This document shows positions 1 to 10,104 of a stretch of DNA of 64,000 nt, piece by piece. The translations under genes and the position numbers were made by a program. Origin of the DNA: Acrasis kona (taxonomy: Eukaryota; Heterolobosea; Eutetramitea; Acrasida; Acrasidae). The first letter of the stretch is position 1; each line of letters begins with the position of its first letter. A model generated the notes under the pieces. It ran no database searches, had not been told where the DNA came from, and was given only the letters and a program-made list of their open reading frames with translations. Location: positions 1 through 64,000 of the forward strand of contig JAOPGA020001054.1 in assembly GCA_026419775.2 (NCBI GenBank), written 5' to 3'.

Positions 1-1921
1 GTTTCACCTGTTGTCTCATGTCGGGATAAAGGCATGCCGAATACAACAGTGCCACTCCAATTGTATGAAAATCTACTGGATAAGACACATTCAACATTTT
101 TTCGAAAATCAACGGAACACACTTTGAGTCGACCACAAGCTTCAAAATACTTGGAGTTCTATTCCCACATAACAAATTATAGAGCCCCAAACCACTTTGT
201 TCAAAGTAATACTCTTGCATTGACGATATTGCCAACACCACACTTTGCACATAAATAGGGTCTCTGTGCTTAACAACCAACGTCATTGTATCAATGACAA
301 AAGCAAATTCAGCAAAGCCATGGAATATTTTATATAATGTGGTAATAATATAAAACAACTTTATAATTAATGAATTTTCATAATGAAATTGAAGCGATTT
401 ACAGAGCACAGCACAGATAGAATCATAAGGACAGAGAGCTTGCTTCCTCTGTGTCTTTTTTTTATTAATTTTATGTTGCATTTTATCCATACCTTGACCA
501 ACTAACACATACCTATAAAACTTTCCAATAGTTGACCATAAACTAGTTTGTTCACCATTCATAAATATATATTTCTCTTTTTTTATTAATTTTATATTAT
601 TTTCATCTTTGAGAATAATAAAAATACAATTTAAAAGCATTTCACAAGTTTCTTGTAAAGAATGTAAATCTATACTAATGTGGTTGTGATAATCTTCTTG
701 TAAACACATTGTTACATATGCATCATAGATTTTAAACAATGTCCAGAACAACATGAAATTATCACCACTATCTAAAGTGGTAGTAAAATAAGAAACATTA
801 GTAATACAAATTGTTTGTAAAATTAAAGAACATTGATAAGCTAACACATTTGCAAATTCAATTTCGCCATCTTCATATTCTTCAAATATAGGTAAATCTG
901 CATAAAGAGCTGATTTGGCACCTATAATTGCCATGTTTACAATATCAGCTTTTATTGAAACAGAAACAACATCTTCAAAACAAATAGGTACACCATCTCT
1001 TCTAACTACCATAAGGGATGAAACAACTTGCAAACACCTCCTTATTACAAACCTAGTGGCAAATCCTACTTCTCTTCTCAATACTCTATGTTTATGCTCT
1101 GTACAATGCTTTATAACAAGTTTCTTAATATGAATCAAAAAGGAAACAAGTTCTTCTTTGGAGATAATGGATATGTTACTACCATTGTTTGCTTTTTGTG
1201 ACTTTCTCACAACTGTTAACAAATCCTTTTTCAAAACAAGTCCTTCATCTATCATGTATAAATAATACTCAAATTCGTCCAAATCAAATTTGGAGAAAAC
1301 AAGTTTTTTGGCCAATTCAGTCGCCTCTTGGTACTGTTTAGTATCTGGATTGATTAGACTAAAACGGTCATTGTCATCCATTTCGCCTTCGATTAATGTC
1401 AAATTAGATTCATCTAAAGGTACTGATGAATTTGTTAGTGAAATGTTGTTTACACTTTCATATTCTTCATCATCATTTGAATCATACTCATCATATAAAT
1501 GTTCAAATTCATCTAGGATTTGCATTTCTACATCTTCAACAAATGTAACAGATTTGGGACTCGATGGACAACTTGTGTTTAGTGGCTGTGGAGTATCGAA
1601 TGGAAATTGATTATCGTCCTCATCTCTTATGATGACGTCTACAATCTGATGTGATTCCGGTAATTTGTTTTCAAATTCGTAGTAATGTATGTTTGAGTTC
1701 ACATTGGTGTGTAGTAATGTGTTTGGTAATGATTCGTGCTGATTGTCTAATAGTTGTGGTTGACTTTCGATTTTGATGGGTTCGAAATTTGGTTGTTGTT
1801 CTTGTTGATGGTCTAATCTATTTGGATCCAATATACTTTTGAGTTCGTCTATGACTACACCGTACTGAGCAGTTGAATCATCAGCCGGACGAAATGGTGA
1901 TCCGGTTTGTGTGACTTCCAT
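1..1921 (-). CDS. Unrecognised large protein, N-terminal ~640 residues (3' end outside window)
   Basis: On the minus strand one frame is open without a stop from an ATG at 1921 to the window edge, so the gene continues outside. I do not recognise a family. The first ~190 residues are acidic and low in complexity, rich in Q, N, D, E and S, with a clear DEYDSNDDEEYE stretch near residue 150. After that the protein becomes regular and mostly hydrophobic-helical up to the edge, with many alternating Leu/Ile/Phe runs, which suggests a helical-repeat (ARM/HEAT-like) fold; that is inference. No intron is needed. The length and steady codon use make it a real gene. The ~530 nt upstream separate it from the lipin gene on the same strand. 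Confidence 0.8.
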   Translation of the reverse strand, partial: MEVTQTGSPFRPADDSTAQYGVVIDELKSILDPNRLDHQQEQQPNFEPIKIESQPQLLDNQHESLPNTLLHTNVNSNIHYYEFENKLPESHQIVDVIIRDEDDNQFPFDTPQPLNTSCPSSPKSVTFVEDVEMQILDEFEHLYDEYDSNDDEEYESVNNISLTNSSVPLDESNLTLIEGEMDDNDRFSLINPDTKQYQEATELAKKLVFSKFDLDEFEYYLYMIDEGLVLKKDLLTVVRKSQKANNGSNISIISKEELVSFLIHIKKLVIKHCTEHKHRVLRREVGFATRFVIRRCLQVVSSLMVVRRDGVPICFEDVVSVSIKADIVNMAIIGAKSALYADLPIFEEYEDGEIEFANVLAYQCSLILQTICITNVSYFTTTLDSGDNFMLFWTLFKIYDAYVTMCLQEDYHNHISIDLHSLQETCEMLLNCIFIILKDENNIKLIKKEKYIFMNGEQTSLWSTIGKFYRYVLVGQGMDKMQHKINKKKTQRKQALCPYDSICAVLCKSLQFHYENSLIIKLFYIITTLYKIFHGFAEFAFVIDTMTLVVKHRDPIYVQSVVLAISSMQEYYFEQSGLGLYNLLCGNRTPSILKLVVDSKCVPLIFEKMLNVSYPVDFHTIGVALLYSACLYPDMRQQVK

Positions 1922-2448
1922 TTTTAGAACTAAAAAGGAAATTACCAAAAATATTTTATTGTAAATAGGATGGGTTGATGATTTTTGGTTTATGTTTTTG
2001 AATATAAAGTATTCAATATTAGGTAAGTGTCTATTAAATTTGACTTTTCTGTGTTGTTTTGACAAATTTTGAATGGCTCTTGTCGATGGGTTTTCATACA
2101 ATATTTTGGGAATTAATCAACAAGATTCAATTTGATCTGTTTGATGAGATTATGTCCTTGATATTTCGACCTTATTGAAATCTTGGTGCGAATCTATCGG
2201 ATTCTTACCGTAACGAATATTCAAATTAGCGTTGCTGATCAATCACCGTTGTCATTCACCGAACATCTGAACATAAATCCTGAATATCTTATGGTTGTTA
2301 TTCTATCCACAATATTATTGTGCCATCATATCCAATCAATCATCTATCGGATGTATGCTTGCGACACACATCACTGAAAATAAAGTCAACCTCTGACACT
2401 TTACAAACAAACAAGTTCAAAGAGAGAGCAAGTTTAAAAAGTAACTAT
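1922..2448. other. Intergenic spacer
   Basis: About 530 AT-rich bases between the end of the lipin gene and the start of the large minus-strand gene, both on the minus strand, so it holds one 3' end and one promoter. A 64-codon plus-strand frame at 2183-2377 lacks any protein-like character. I see no RNA gene or repeat. Confidence 0.6.
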
Positions 2449-3603
2449 TTAATTTAACAACAATTCCGGCAGAACATCACCCAAAGCATGTTGTACTTCT
2501 TCATAACCACCATAAGCATAATCTTTTTGACTCTTCAAACCTTTAACTTGACCAGCAGGATCAATGATGAAAATGTTATCGACTTTTATACCAATAGCAA
2601 CGTAGGATTCGTGGTCAGTGGGTTTATTACCCAATCCCAACACAAACGGAACAACATCTTCCGGAAACAAACTTTGAATGCCCTTCAACGCTTGAATCTT
2701 GAATGTTTCGCTCCTGTATAAAATGTATTCTCTGACCGCAGCATGATACAAATTATTGTAACTCGTCAGGATGGGTCCATGAGGCATGTCATAATTTTGT
2801 TGTCGAATGCTTTCGATGAATTGACGCGTCTTGTGTCCTTGTGAAATTGACCTCGCGGTCAAATACAATACGTGATATCCTCTCTTCTCTATGGTCGATA
2901 AGAGAGAACAGATGCCGGGATGTACGTATTTGTAGTAACCCACTGCAGTGAACACCAAACCCATGGTATCTGATTTGGTGACCGTTCCATCAATGTCACA
3001 TAATGCTATGCGATCTTTGTAGTTCCACAGGAATATCGTTCCTTCTATGACCTGCCTTTTGATGTTTCTGCTTCGATTTCCTTCGAGAATGTAATGTACG
3101 TGATTGATGCCTGGTTTTAAATTGAGCTGTGTTAAATGTTGAGCTGTCGGTGTTAAGTGGTCTAGCGAGTAGACTTTGTCGTTTTCCATTCTCTCTAGTA
3201 ATTGATCTTGGGGGAATAGGTAGCTAACCGTTCTCGAAAAGTAAGATTTTTTTGAAGGATCGGCAGTTTTTGCATCCTTCTTTTCTTGTAGTTGAGGTTC
3301 TCTTTTTTGAAGTTCCTTCATTTCTTCTTTGGTCTCGCTTTTGCTTACATTTTCTGCTGCAGATCCCTCCATTTTGTTTTTCATGTGTTGCTCATCGTCT
3401 TTTTCAACGTTTATTTTGTCGCCAAAGTAACACCGCAAGTGCCCTGGCTTCAAATGTAGTGATACTTTTGTTTTCTTCTTCTCTATGGCTATTATTACTT
3501 CTTTTCTCTCAGTTGAGTAATTATATGCAAATTCTACATAGAACGGCGTTGATTTGAGGCTACCGTCGGGCTGCTTGACAACAATAACATCACAACAACT
3601 CAT
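2449..3603 (-). CDS. Lipin-type phosphatidate phosphatase
   Basis: Lipins are Mg-dependent phosphatidate phosphatases that turn phosphatidate into diacylglycerol at the ER and nuclear envelope. The 384-residue product begins with an N-LIP segment (DVIVVKQPDGSLKSTPFYV, residues 5-23), has a charged linker (~65-120), and ends in the LNS2/C-LIP catalytic domain with the HAD motif DIDGT at 203-207 and the downstream YLTARS segment. Both catalytic Asp of DxDxT are present. The start is an ATG only four codons before the N-LIP core, so the N-terminal amphipathic helix of most lipins, about 20 residues, is missing or lies in an unseen upstream exon. It is much shorter than the 700-900 residues of animal lipins. 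It is divergent from the IQ-motif gene, 267 nt away. Confidence 0.9.
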   Translation of the reverse strand: MSCCDVIVVKQPDGSLKSTPFYVEFAYNYSTERKEVIIAIEKKKTKVSLHLKPGHLRCYFGDKINVEKDDEQHMKNKMEGSAAENVSKSETKEEMKELQKREPQLQEKKDAKTADPSKKSYFSRTVSYLFPQDQLLERMENDKVYSLDHLTPTAQHLTQLNLKPGINHVHYILEGNRSRNIKRQVIEGTIFLWNYKDRIALCDIDGTVTKSDTMGLVFTAVGYYKYVHPGICSLLSTIEKRGYHVLYLTARSISQGHKTRQFIESIRQQNYDMPHGPILTSYNNLYHAAVREYILYRSETFKIQALKGIQSLFPEDVVPFVLGLGNKPTDHESYVAIGIKVDNIFIIDPAGQVKGLKSQKDYAYGGYEEVQHALGDVLPELLLN

Positions 3604-3870
3604 TTTTCAAAATAAATTTACGTTAATTGGATCAGTTTAATAATAGACAACTAAATATACCATTTTTATGAATAATCAAATCAGGCAACCTGGACAATGA
3701 AAAGATGACTCGAGTTAATTCATTAAGGCTTTGATACTCTTCTGTACTCCTGATCATAAGCTTTCGAGCTGTTCAATAAAATTTTCTAAATTAGTATATT
3801 TATTGTGTAATGCAGCACTCAACTGTACTCAAAGATATCAGCTCAATATTTCAATATTCTACCAAACTAC

Positions 3871-6219
3871 ATGCTTGATTATGTTGACATACCAACAATC
3901 AGTCTAGTAAGCAAAAAAGGTAGGAAAAGCACCATTCAGTTTAGTACTGTAGTGAAAATTGGTGGCACCAATAATCAAGAGCTAAATACAAATGTGAAAA
4001 GAGCAAGTACACCGAGCCAACTGCACAGAGTAGACATCAACTTCCCAATAAACAGATTCGAAAGGCTTACAAGCCAAATAAATGATTATGATGATTTTGG
4101 TGGGAATGGAGAGAATCAATTATCTGTACCACTACCCTGCAGGACAACAAATCAACAAAATTGGAATAGCAACCATGTAACGAGACGGCCTTTCACTACT
4201 TTGGGTAGATTCTATTCTGAAGAGGAAACTTACACAAGTGCTTCTAGCAAATCAAACCAAAGGTGTGGAACCTCTCTTGGAACAGGGAGGAATAATGTGA
4301 AGAACGAACTATACTCTTGGAAGTTTTCACATACGGGTGCGGAACGAATCAGCAAGTCGCAGCCTACCTCCCCAATTGTCAGAACATTTGTATCCAGCCC
4401 GTTGAGTGATATTAACACCAACTCTCTGCTAACACCAGAAGACACTATCAATGTTGAAAATCAATCCTCCCCAAGCACTTTTAGAAGGGAAATTGGACAG
4501 GAAATCCCACTTCCAAACATTTTCACAAGGGGATTTCCAGAACAGGAAACAGTAGAACAACCATTTGTAGAGATAGATGATTATTCACCGACGCTATTTG
4601 ACACGATTGATTTGGGTGAAAATCACACCACTGCATTAGGTGTCGAAGTGAAACGTAACCATAACCATATCAACAAAAATATCGATGAATCTCGGCCAGC
4701 GACTAAGAGTCCGAAACTACATGTAATAAGCAGAGTTGAGGCATCGCGTCCTAATTATAGAAAGAATTCCTCAACAACACCTGTAAAACAAAATTTTCTT
4801 GAGCTTGATGACCTTAATAAGGAGAGCACCCCTGGTCCGTGGGTTCCCACAGTGAAGCCTTTACAACAACAAACATTACAATATGTAAAGAACCACGAAC
4901 ACAAAAGCACCCCAAAGCATACAAACAAAAACAACGATGAGCCGCTGTCCTCAACTAAAATAATTGAGGATTTATTAATGAGCAGAGTTAACTCAACAAA
5001 CACACCCAAATCACCGAACTCCCCAAACATAACTCCTGTGGCTTTTGAAAACAGAATATCCAAAGAAGTCGAGGAAAAAGATAAGAACTATAAGGCAGAA
5101 ACATACACTCCTTTCATCAAATCACAACAAACAAAGAAGGAAGAACAGTTAAAGTATGAAAACCAAATGCAGGACAGACATCAAAGTACCAATGAAGGTT
5201 CGCCCGAAGCACTTGAAACACACAATCTAAACCAAATTCAAACACCTCCTTCACCTCAAAGCGATACGAACACTCCTAATGGTTTGATAGAAAACGAGGA
5301 TAAGAACAATCTATCCAAACATGCCCAACCTGAGCTTTCAGCTCCTCGTTACAACAATCCCCACGGTCAACTTCTACTTGGAAAGCGTCCAAGCTCCGGT
5401 TCACTCAAGTCTAGATCACCAAGTCAAACTGACCTAACTTCAAAATACCGTACACAACTCAAGGACATTAAACAACATCAACAATCAAAAAATGGAAGTG
5501 GTGCACCCCTCATCAAACACAATAATTCAACAAACAATCATAGTCAAGTACTCACAGACAGTCATGAAAATTCAACATCCACAACTGGACCCGGATTGGC
5601 ACGTTCAACCAGAACTTTGATTGACTTGATACAAGACAAGGCTAATTACAGAATGAAACAAAATGAAGTCAATTCTTCGTCGCTACAGAAGACTCACAAC
5701 ACCCAGTCCACAAACGAAAACGATCAAAACATTCATGTAGACACAAACCAAACAAGGACAGAAATTCCACAGGAGGTAGTAACAACACAAGCCAAGACAA
5801 TGAGAGAAAGAATTAAGGAATACAACAAGCTACATCACAACTTTTATAACAAGAAGAAGAAACCTGCGAAAATCAAAAAGATCAAAACAGATGGCGCATC
5901 AAAAGTAGAGTCCTTGGCACCATTCACAGTTGACGAAACGTTGAACAAACATTCACATGAGGACATGAAGGACACGTACGAATCAATAAGGGACAAGGCA
6001 GCCTACAAGATACAATCCGCATTTCGCAGGTATATGGAGAGAAGGATCAAACCTAATACAGTCTACAAGAATTGTACTGAGTTGGTATCATTCCGTAAGA
6101 GGAAGGATATACCTGAACATTATGACTTCCGATGTATAGATGGAAACAAAATATATAAAGTAGTAACTCAAGTCAAGGTTGCTCAAGTGTTTAATTCCAA
6201 AACAAGACATAAGCTGTAA
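3871..6219 (+). CDS. Large disordered protein with one C-terminal IQ motif
   Basis: A single-exon gene of 782 residues from an ATG at 3871. Most of it is low complexity, rich in N, S, T, Q and P, with many SP/TP dipeptides that could be sites of proline-directed kinases. The only recognisable element is an IQ calmodulin-binding motif at about residues 711-726 (AYKIQSAFRRYMERR), followed by a short ordered tail. A basic KKKKPAKIKKIK patch lies ahead of it. IQ motifs bind calmodulin or myosin-type light chains, so a cytoskeletal scaffold is possible, but this is inference. Its stop is 66 nt from the stop of the convergent arrestin gene. Confidence 0.75.
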   Translation: MLDYVDIPTISLVSKKGRKSTIQFSTVVKIGGTNNQELNTNVKRASTPSQLHRVDINFPINRFERLTSQINDYDDFGGNGENQLSVPLPCRTTNQQNWNSNHVTRRPFTTLGRFYSEEETYTSASSKSNQRCGTSLGTGRNNVKNELYSWKFSHTGAERISKSQPTSPIVRTFVSSPLSDINTNSLLTPEDTINVENQSSPSTFRREIGQEIPLPNIFTRGFPEQETVEQPFVEIDDYSPTLFDTIDLGENHTTALGVEVKRNHNHINKNIDESRPATKSPKLHVISRVEASRPNYRKNSSTTPVKQNFLELDDLNKESTPGPWVPTVKPLQQQTLQYVKNHEHKSTPKHTNKNNDEPLSSTKIIEDLLMSRVNSTNTPKSPNSPNITPVAFENRISKEVEEKDKNYKAETYTPFIKSQQTKKEEQLKYENQMQDRHQSTNEGSPEALETHNLNQIQTPPSPQSDTNTPNGLIENEDKNNLSKHAQPELSAPRYNNPHGQLLLGKRPSSGSLKSRSPSQTDLTSKYRTQLKDIKQHQQSKNGSGAPLIKHNNSTNNHSQVLTDSHENSTSTTGPGLARSTRTLIDLIQDKANYRMKQNEVNSSSLQKTHNTQSTNENDQNIHVDTNQTRTEIPQEVVTTQAKTMRERIKEYNKLHHNFYNKKKKPAKIKKIKTDGASKVESLAPFTVDETLNKHSHEDMKDTYESIRDKAAYKIQSAFRRYMERRIKPNTVYKNCTELVSFRKRKDIPEHYDFRCIDGNKIYKVVTQVKVAQVFNSKTRHKL

Positions 6220-6285
6220 AATAATAAAATGTGCATTTGACATGATGTGAGTTGTTTGTGTGCAAAGTATTTACAAAAAGTTTTT

Positions 6286-7530
6286 TTATGCAGATGAAGT
6301 AGTTTGTACAATGTTATGAGGGGACGAGGCGATAATAATCTTTGGATGGATTCTGAGATCAAATGCTCTTGCAACTTCACATTCCACGTCTAAGTGATAC
6401 AAGTTTTGACAAAGGTGGCCGCTTGAGGTTGGGTCACTTTCAAGGTTCGCTGGGATATCAAAGTATACAATGTCGTTAAATGTGGTCTTTGCTTTCACTC
6501 CTGGATAACTAGTTCTGCAAACATCTTCAACGTGAGTTCCTTGGTCATCATTAACCTTAACATTAATAGTTCTCATTAATTTGATTCTAAGGTGTGACAC
6601 ATCTTTTCTTGTTTGATTATCAACATTTAATTTAACAGCCATCTTCTCTCCAAGGAAGAAGATGTCCTTGTCAAGATTTAATTTTATTTGAAGTTTTCCT
6701 CTACCACCAAATACAAATGATTTTTCTCTAGTCTCAACGACTGGCCTTGGAGGCCTATTAATAATTTCATAAACATTTAACAAGCTTTCGACCGCTACTT
6801 TGGATCCCTCCTTTAGTTCCATCCATACCTTAACTCTGTACTTGACATCGGCTGTAATGTTCTTGCTCATGTAATGGAACGATCCAGGTAAATTAGTAGG
6901 AAGTAAATGTTGGAACTTGTAGTCATAGGTTCCTATGGGTAGATCTGACTTTTTGCTAAACTCTTGCAGAGCTTTGATTTCACTGAAAATTTCGCGTCTT
7001 TCGTCTCTCCATGCACGTGGTGCTTCATGGCTGTTTGGGTCAAATCCACCATTGTCATCGTATTCTGTTCTTAATTTGCTAGCAAACTCAATACCTTCAA
7101 TCTTTACGTTAAGGCACTTGGCGTTGATATTGCGTAGAATGCTCAGGCGCACAGCTCCGTTAATCATTTCACCGGGACGGTAAACATCTTTGTCGAATGT
7201 AATGTTGATGGAACCGGCGCCATTTGGTAGAACAGTCTTTACCACTTTTGTGACTCCGCTGAACATGTAATTGATGCCTGATGCTCCAGTTGATACTGTG
7301 GTTGAGACTACCTTACCGACTCCAGATGCTGTGGTTGAGACTACCTTTCCAACTCCAGATACGCTTGATGAGACTACTTTTCCAACACCTGAAACTCCAG
7401 ACGAGACCACCTTACCGGTTCCGGTCATGATGTTCTTAAAAAAGCCTTCAGTTCCTGTTTTTGATCTCTCCACTGCGCCGGGCGTATTAGGGACTGTTGA
7501 TTCTGTACGTTGTGTATGCTGTTGATTCAT
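6286..7530 (-). CDS. Arrestin-domain protein with 11-residue N-terminal repeats
   Basis: A 414-residue single-exon gene starting at an ATG at 7530. Residues ~107-255 match the arrestin N fold (INITFDKDVYRPGEMI and on) and ~262-400 the arrestin C fold (GKLQIKLNLDKDIFFLGEKM), as in the alpha-arrestin/Vps26-type proteins that sort membrane cargo. Ahead of them, residues 37-80 are four tandem 11-mers of the form GVGKVVSSxVS, with a weaker fifth copy (SGVTKVVKTVL) near 91-101. Eleven-residue repeats with a Lys and small or hydrophobic residues are typical of amphipathic lipid-binding helices (synuclein, perilipin). That this tail binds membrane is inference. No PPxY motif for ubiquitin ligase binding was noticed. 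Confidence 0.88.
   Translation of the reverse strand: MNQQHTQRTESTVPNTPGAVERSKTGTEGFFKNIMTGTGKVVSSGVSGVGKVVSSSVSGVGKVVSTTASGVGKVVSTTVSTGASGINYMFSGVTKVVKTVLPNGAGSINITFDKDVYRPGEMINGAVRLSILRNINAKCLNVKIEGIEFASKLRTEYDDNGGFDPNSHEAPRAWRDERREIFSEIKALQEFSKKSDLPIGTYDYKFQHLLPTNLPGSFHYMSKNITADVKYRVKVWMELKEGSKVAVESLLNVYEIINRPPRPVVETREKSFVFGGRGKLQIKLNLDKDIFFLGEKMAVKLNVDNQTRKDVSHLRIKLMRTINVKVNDDQGTHVEDVCRTSYPGVKAKTTFNDIVYFDIPANLESDPTSSGHLCQNLYHLDVECEVARAFDLRIHPKIIIASSPHNIVQTTSSA
7291..7422 (-). repeat. Four 33-nt coding repeats in the arrestin gene
   Basis: Exactly 4 x 33 nt encode four 11-residue units starting at Gly37, Gly48, Gly59 and Gly70 of the arrestin-domain protein. The GxGKVVS core is the same in every unit and changes gather at positions 8-10. 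Confidence 0.85.
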
Positions 7531-8145
7531 TTTGTGTCAAATTGTTCAGTTGTTGTGTCAAATTTTATATTCTATTATTAACGCGATGTATTAATATACG
7601 AGCGACTATAATAGTCGTCCAAATCGGAAGAAAGGCAGATATTCTACAACTACCAAGTATAGAATATTAATGATCATGCTACTGGAAACGTGATCTGTTA
7701 GCGTCATTATTATCCGACACATGTCACCATGTTCAAACATATCTTTAAAAAGACTTTTTTATTATAATACACATGTGTTCTTTATTATAATACCATGTAG
7801 ACAGCAAAAGCAACTGGCCAAGTAAGTCATCGTGGGCTATTGTCAAGCAACTGATCAAGTTAGTCATCATGGACTATTGTCAGTATGGAGTATTGTGAAA
7901 CGGTCACACCACTTTCTCAGATCACTGGAGATACAAATTCAATACAAAAGGTATGTCCCCTCCGCATATGTTTCAGCTCTGAATCTGTCAACGGATTTAT
8001 TTCACAAACGTAAATTTATTCTATTTTTGATAATTATATTTATAAATTCAAACAAAATTAGATCTACTAATTAGGTAATTGAGAGGAGGGGGTAGAGAAA
8101 AGGGATAATCTGCTCCGATAAGCATATTCATCGCGAAGTAGTATT
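7531..8145. other. Intergenic spacer with a small tandem duplication
   Basis: About 610 nt upstream of the arrestin gene. It holds the 37-nt duplication at 7809-7882 and two copies of a TTATTATAATAC element around 7768-7792. An 80-codon plus frame (7832-8074) crosses the duplication but is not protein-like. No RNA gene seen. Confidence 0.55.
7809..7882. repeat. Tandem 37-nt direct repeat, two copies
   Basis: 7809-7845 and 7846-7882 are adjacent copies beginning AGCAACTG and ending CTATTGTCA, with five mismatches in 37 positions. It is noncoding and lies upstream of the arrestin gene. Confidence 0.85.
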
Positions 8146-8496
8146 TCAGTTTAACAACTCTTTTATCGATATCTTCGTCCTCCCTTTCTTTGCATGCATC
8201 TCAGAATCGCTGTTTTTAACCTCGTTTGTTATTTGAAGATAATCATTCTGTGGAGGCGTTCGAGCTCTCATTTTGTTTGAATGTTTATCGTCGCATTCCA
8301 ATGTTGGGTTTGGCGAATTGGGCTGCGGCGAAGCAACTAATGTAGTCCGGCTATTTATCCTCCAACTGGTCATGTAACCTGTACCCTTTTCTTGAACTGA
8401 AAGTACCGAGTGTTCAGGTCTTTCTGATTCCTTCAATTTCCGGTTGCTGTTTGTAAAACTTTCATTGTTGAAAACCCATGGTTGTTGTTTATTCAT
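8146..8496 (-). CDS. Small hypothetical disordered protein
   Basis: A 116-residue frame from an ATG at 8496. It is hydrophilic, rich in S, N, P, K and E, with no domain I recognise. It ends in a basic KKGRTKISIKELLN tail. The even composition and normal codon use make it more likely real than the neighbouring frames, but there is no family support. It stands alone between two sparse stretches. Confidence 0.4.
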   Translation of the reverse strand: MNKQQPWVFNNESFTNSNRKLKESERPEHSVLSVQEKGTGYMTSWRINSRTTLVASPQPNSPNPTLECDDKHSNKMRARTPPQNDYLQITNEVKNSDSEMHAKKGRTKISIKELLN

Positions 8497-9832
8497 TTTT
8501 CAAGAGGTGTTTGAGAAAACAAAAGTTCCGCGGGCTTATTCACTAGGTGGAGTAGCTTTTCGTTTATGGGTATAACTCCTGAAACGTTCCGTAATTTATT
8601 TTCTTAGGTTACTGTACAAGTTGTAAGCGACGTTGGGTGCGGATGCATCAACAGATTAGGTATTGATTCCTCAATATATGGTAAACTCAAAGTTGAGCTG
8701 TCATTTAAACAAGACAAATAAAACAGCAAGATTAATATAATAGTATAAATAATGTGGGAGCTCGGGTTTCCAAGCATTCCCAACGGCCCTGCGTTATTGA
8801 ATGACGTCGCGGGAATATCCAATTAATCCACGATAGTCCCGCAACAGAAAAACATCAAAAAGCATTTTTTCCATCACTACATAAGAGTAGCGTCAAGTTC
8901 TAGAAGGAATGTGGATTACGAACAAATGCCGTTTCGTACATTGTCGAGCCTATTATGATAACTAGGTACATAAGTATGTACAAGTCATCACATGACGAGT
9001 CGGTGTGTAAGAGACAAGGTCACGTACATCGTGCACAACGGATTGAGGCTTACATGAAGCAAGTCCTGTCAACTATCTGGTGGTAAATGAACAAGGTGAT
9101 GATCAAGCAGGTTATTTGAAACCTATCAATGATGAGAAGCACAACATGAATCTATCACATCAAGCCAGTTATGTAATCAAGTTTGTTGTATTTTAAGTGC
9201 TGGAATCATGGTTTAAAGTGGGCACTAGTATTGATTCGATTTTGCGTGTTTTTGTTTACTAATTCTTATCGTGTTGAGGTGGTGTCGTGTTGTCTGTAAT
9301 AGTGTCTGATGGTGCTTTGGAGTAACGTAAATAACGACTTCTGTAAACTCTTCATGTGACTATACTCTTAATTAGAACTTTTAACATCTGCTTGCGTATC
9401 TGTGAGTATTTGTTCTGGTCCAGTGATTGATTGATTTTTTCATGGAACAATACAATCAAGAAGTTCGTTTCGCCATAGGCTTTGAATTCTTTAATTGTGG
9501 TGTTTATTGGAAAATCTCTACATTTTGGTACCCTCTCGCCTTATAATTACATAAACCCCAGACAACTGCCTTATAATTGATTAGCTCCTCACTCATCTGG
9601 TCCTCTGCAGCAAATGTTAATACCGTTAAAAGTTCGTTTTGACCAAATTGGTTGTTAGATCACTATTAATATATTATTCATCTGTCATACAAATATCGTT
9701 TTGACATGAGGTAATCTATTATTATTATTATTAGAAGTCGCTGTTGCTGCCTGCGGTAGCGCTTGGATTCAAAGATCATAAAACAAACAAATAAATAAAA
9801 CGGTATAGTTTATTAAAGGTTTTTTGGATGAG
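8497..9832. other. Long sparse region
   Basis: About 1.3 kb with no gene I can support. A 72-codon minus frame (8604-8822) has a hydrophobic stretch but otherwise looks random. A GCGGGA...TCCCGC inverted pair occurs near 8807-8841. No tRNA-like arms, microsatellite or transposon ends were found. Confidence 0.5.
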
Positions 9833-9988
9833 TCACCAGTACCCTTGTCGTCGTCGGGGATATGCGTGACCCGTCATCCTCTTCTCCTGCAGATTGTAGA
9901 TGATCCGTCTCATTAGCGCAATCATTCCTCTGACGTGATTTTCGATCTCGTCCATTCTCTCGGACACGAGTTGGAAGTATTGTTTCAT
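9833..9988 (-). CDS. Possible 51-residue helical microprotein
   Basis: An ATG at 9988 opens a 51-codon frame ending at 9833. It reads as one amphipathic helix (FQLVSERMDEIENHV, then MIALMRRIIYNLQEK) and ends in a basic YPRRRQGYW tail. It is GC-richer than the surrounding sequence and uses codons like the real genes. The same frame is open upstream to about 10062 with a hydrophilic stretch, so this may be the last exon of a longer gene. No family is recognised. Confidence 0.35.
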   Translation of the reverse strand: MKQYFQLVSERMDEIENHVRGMIALMRRIIYNLQEKRMTGHAYPRRRQGYW

Positions 9989-10104
9989 TGTCAATTGAGG
10001 GGTGGAGATGTTTTTTCTTGTTTTTCCATCGGAAGAGTTAGTGGTCGAGGTATGTAGTTTTAAGTGTTGTTAAATAAACAATAAAAATGCTTTTTATTCA
10101 AAGA

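Noticed and set aside
7832-8074. 80-codon plus frame upstream of the arrestin gene
   Set aside because: Crosses a noncoding tandem duplication and has no protein-like pattern.
8604-8822. 72-codon minus frame with a hydrophobic stretch
   Set aside because: Random composition outside the hydrophobic run, no neighbour or exon partner.
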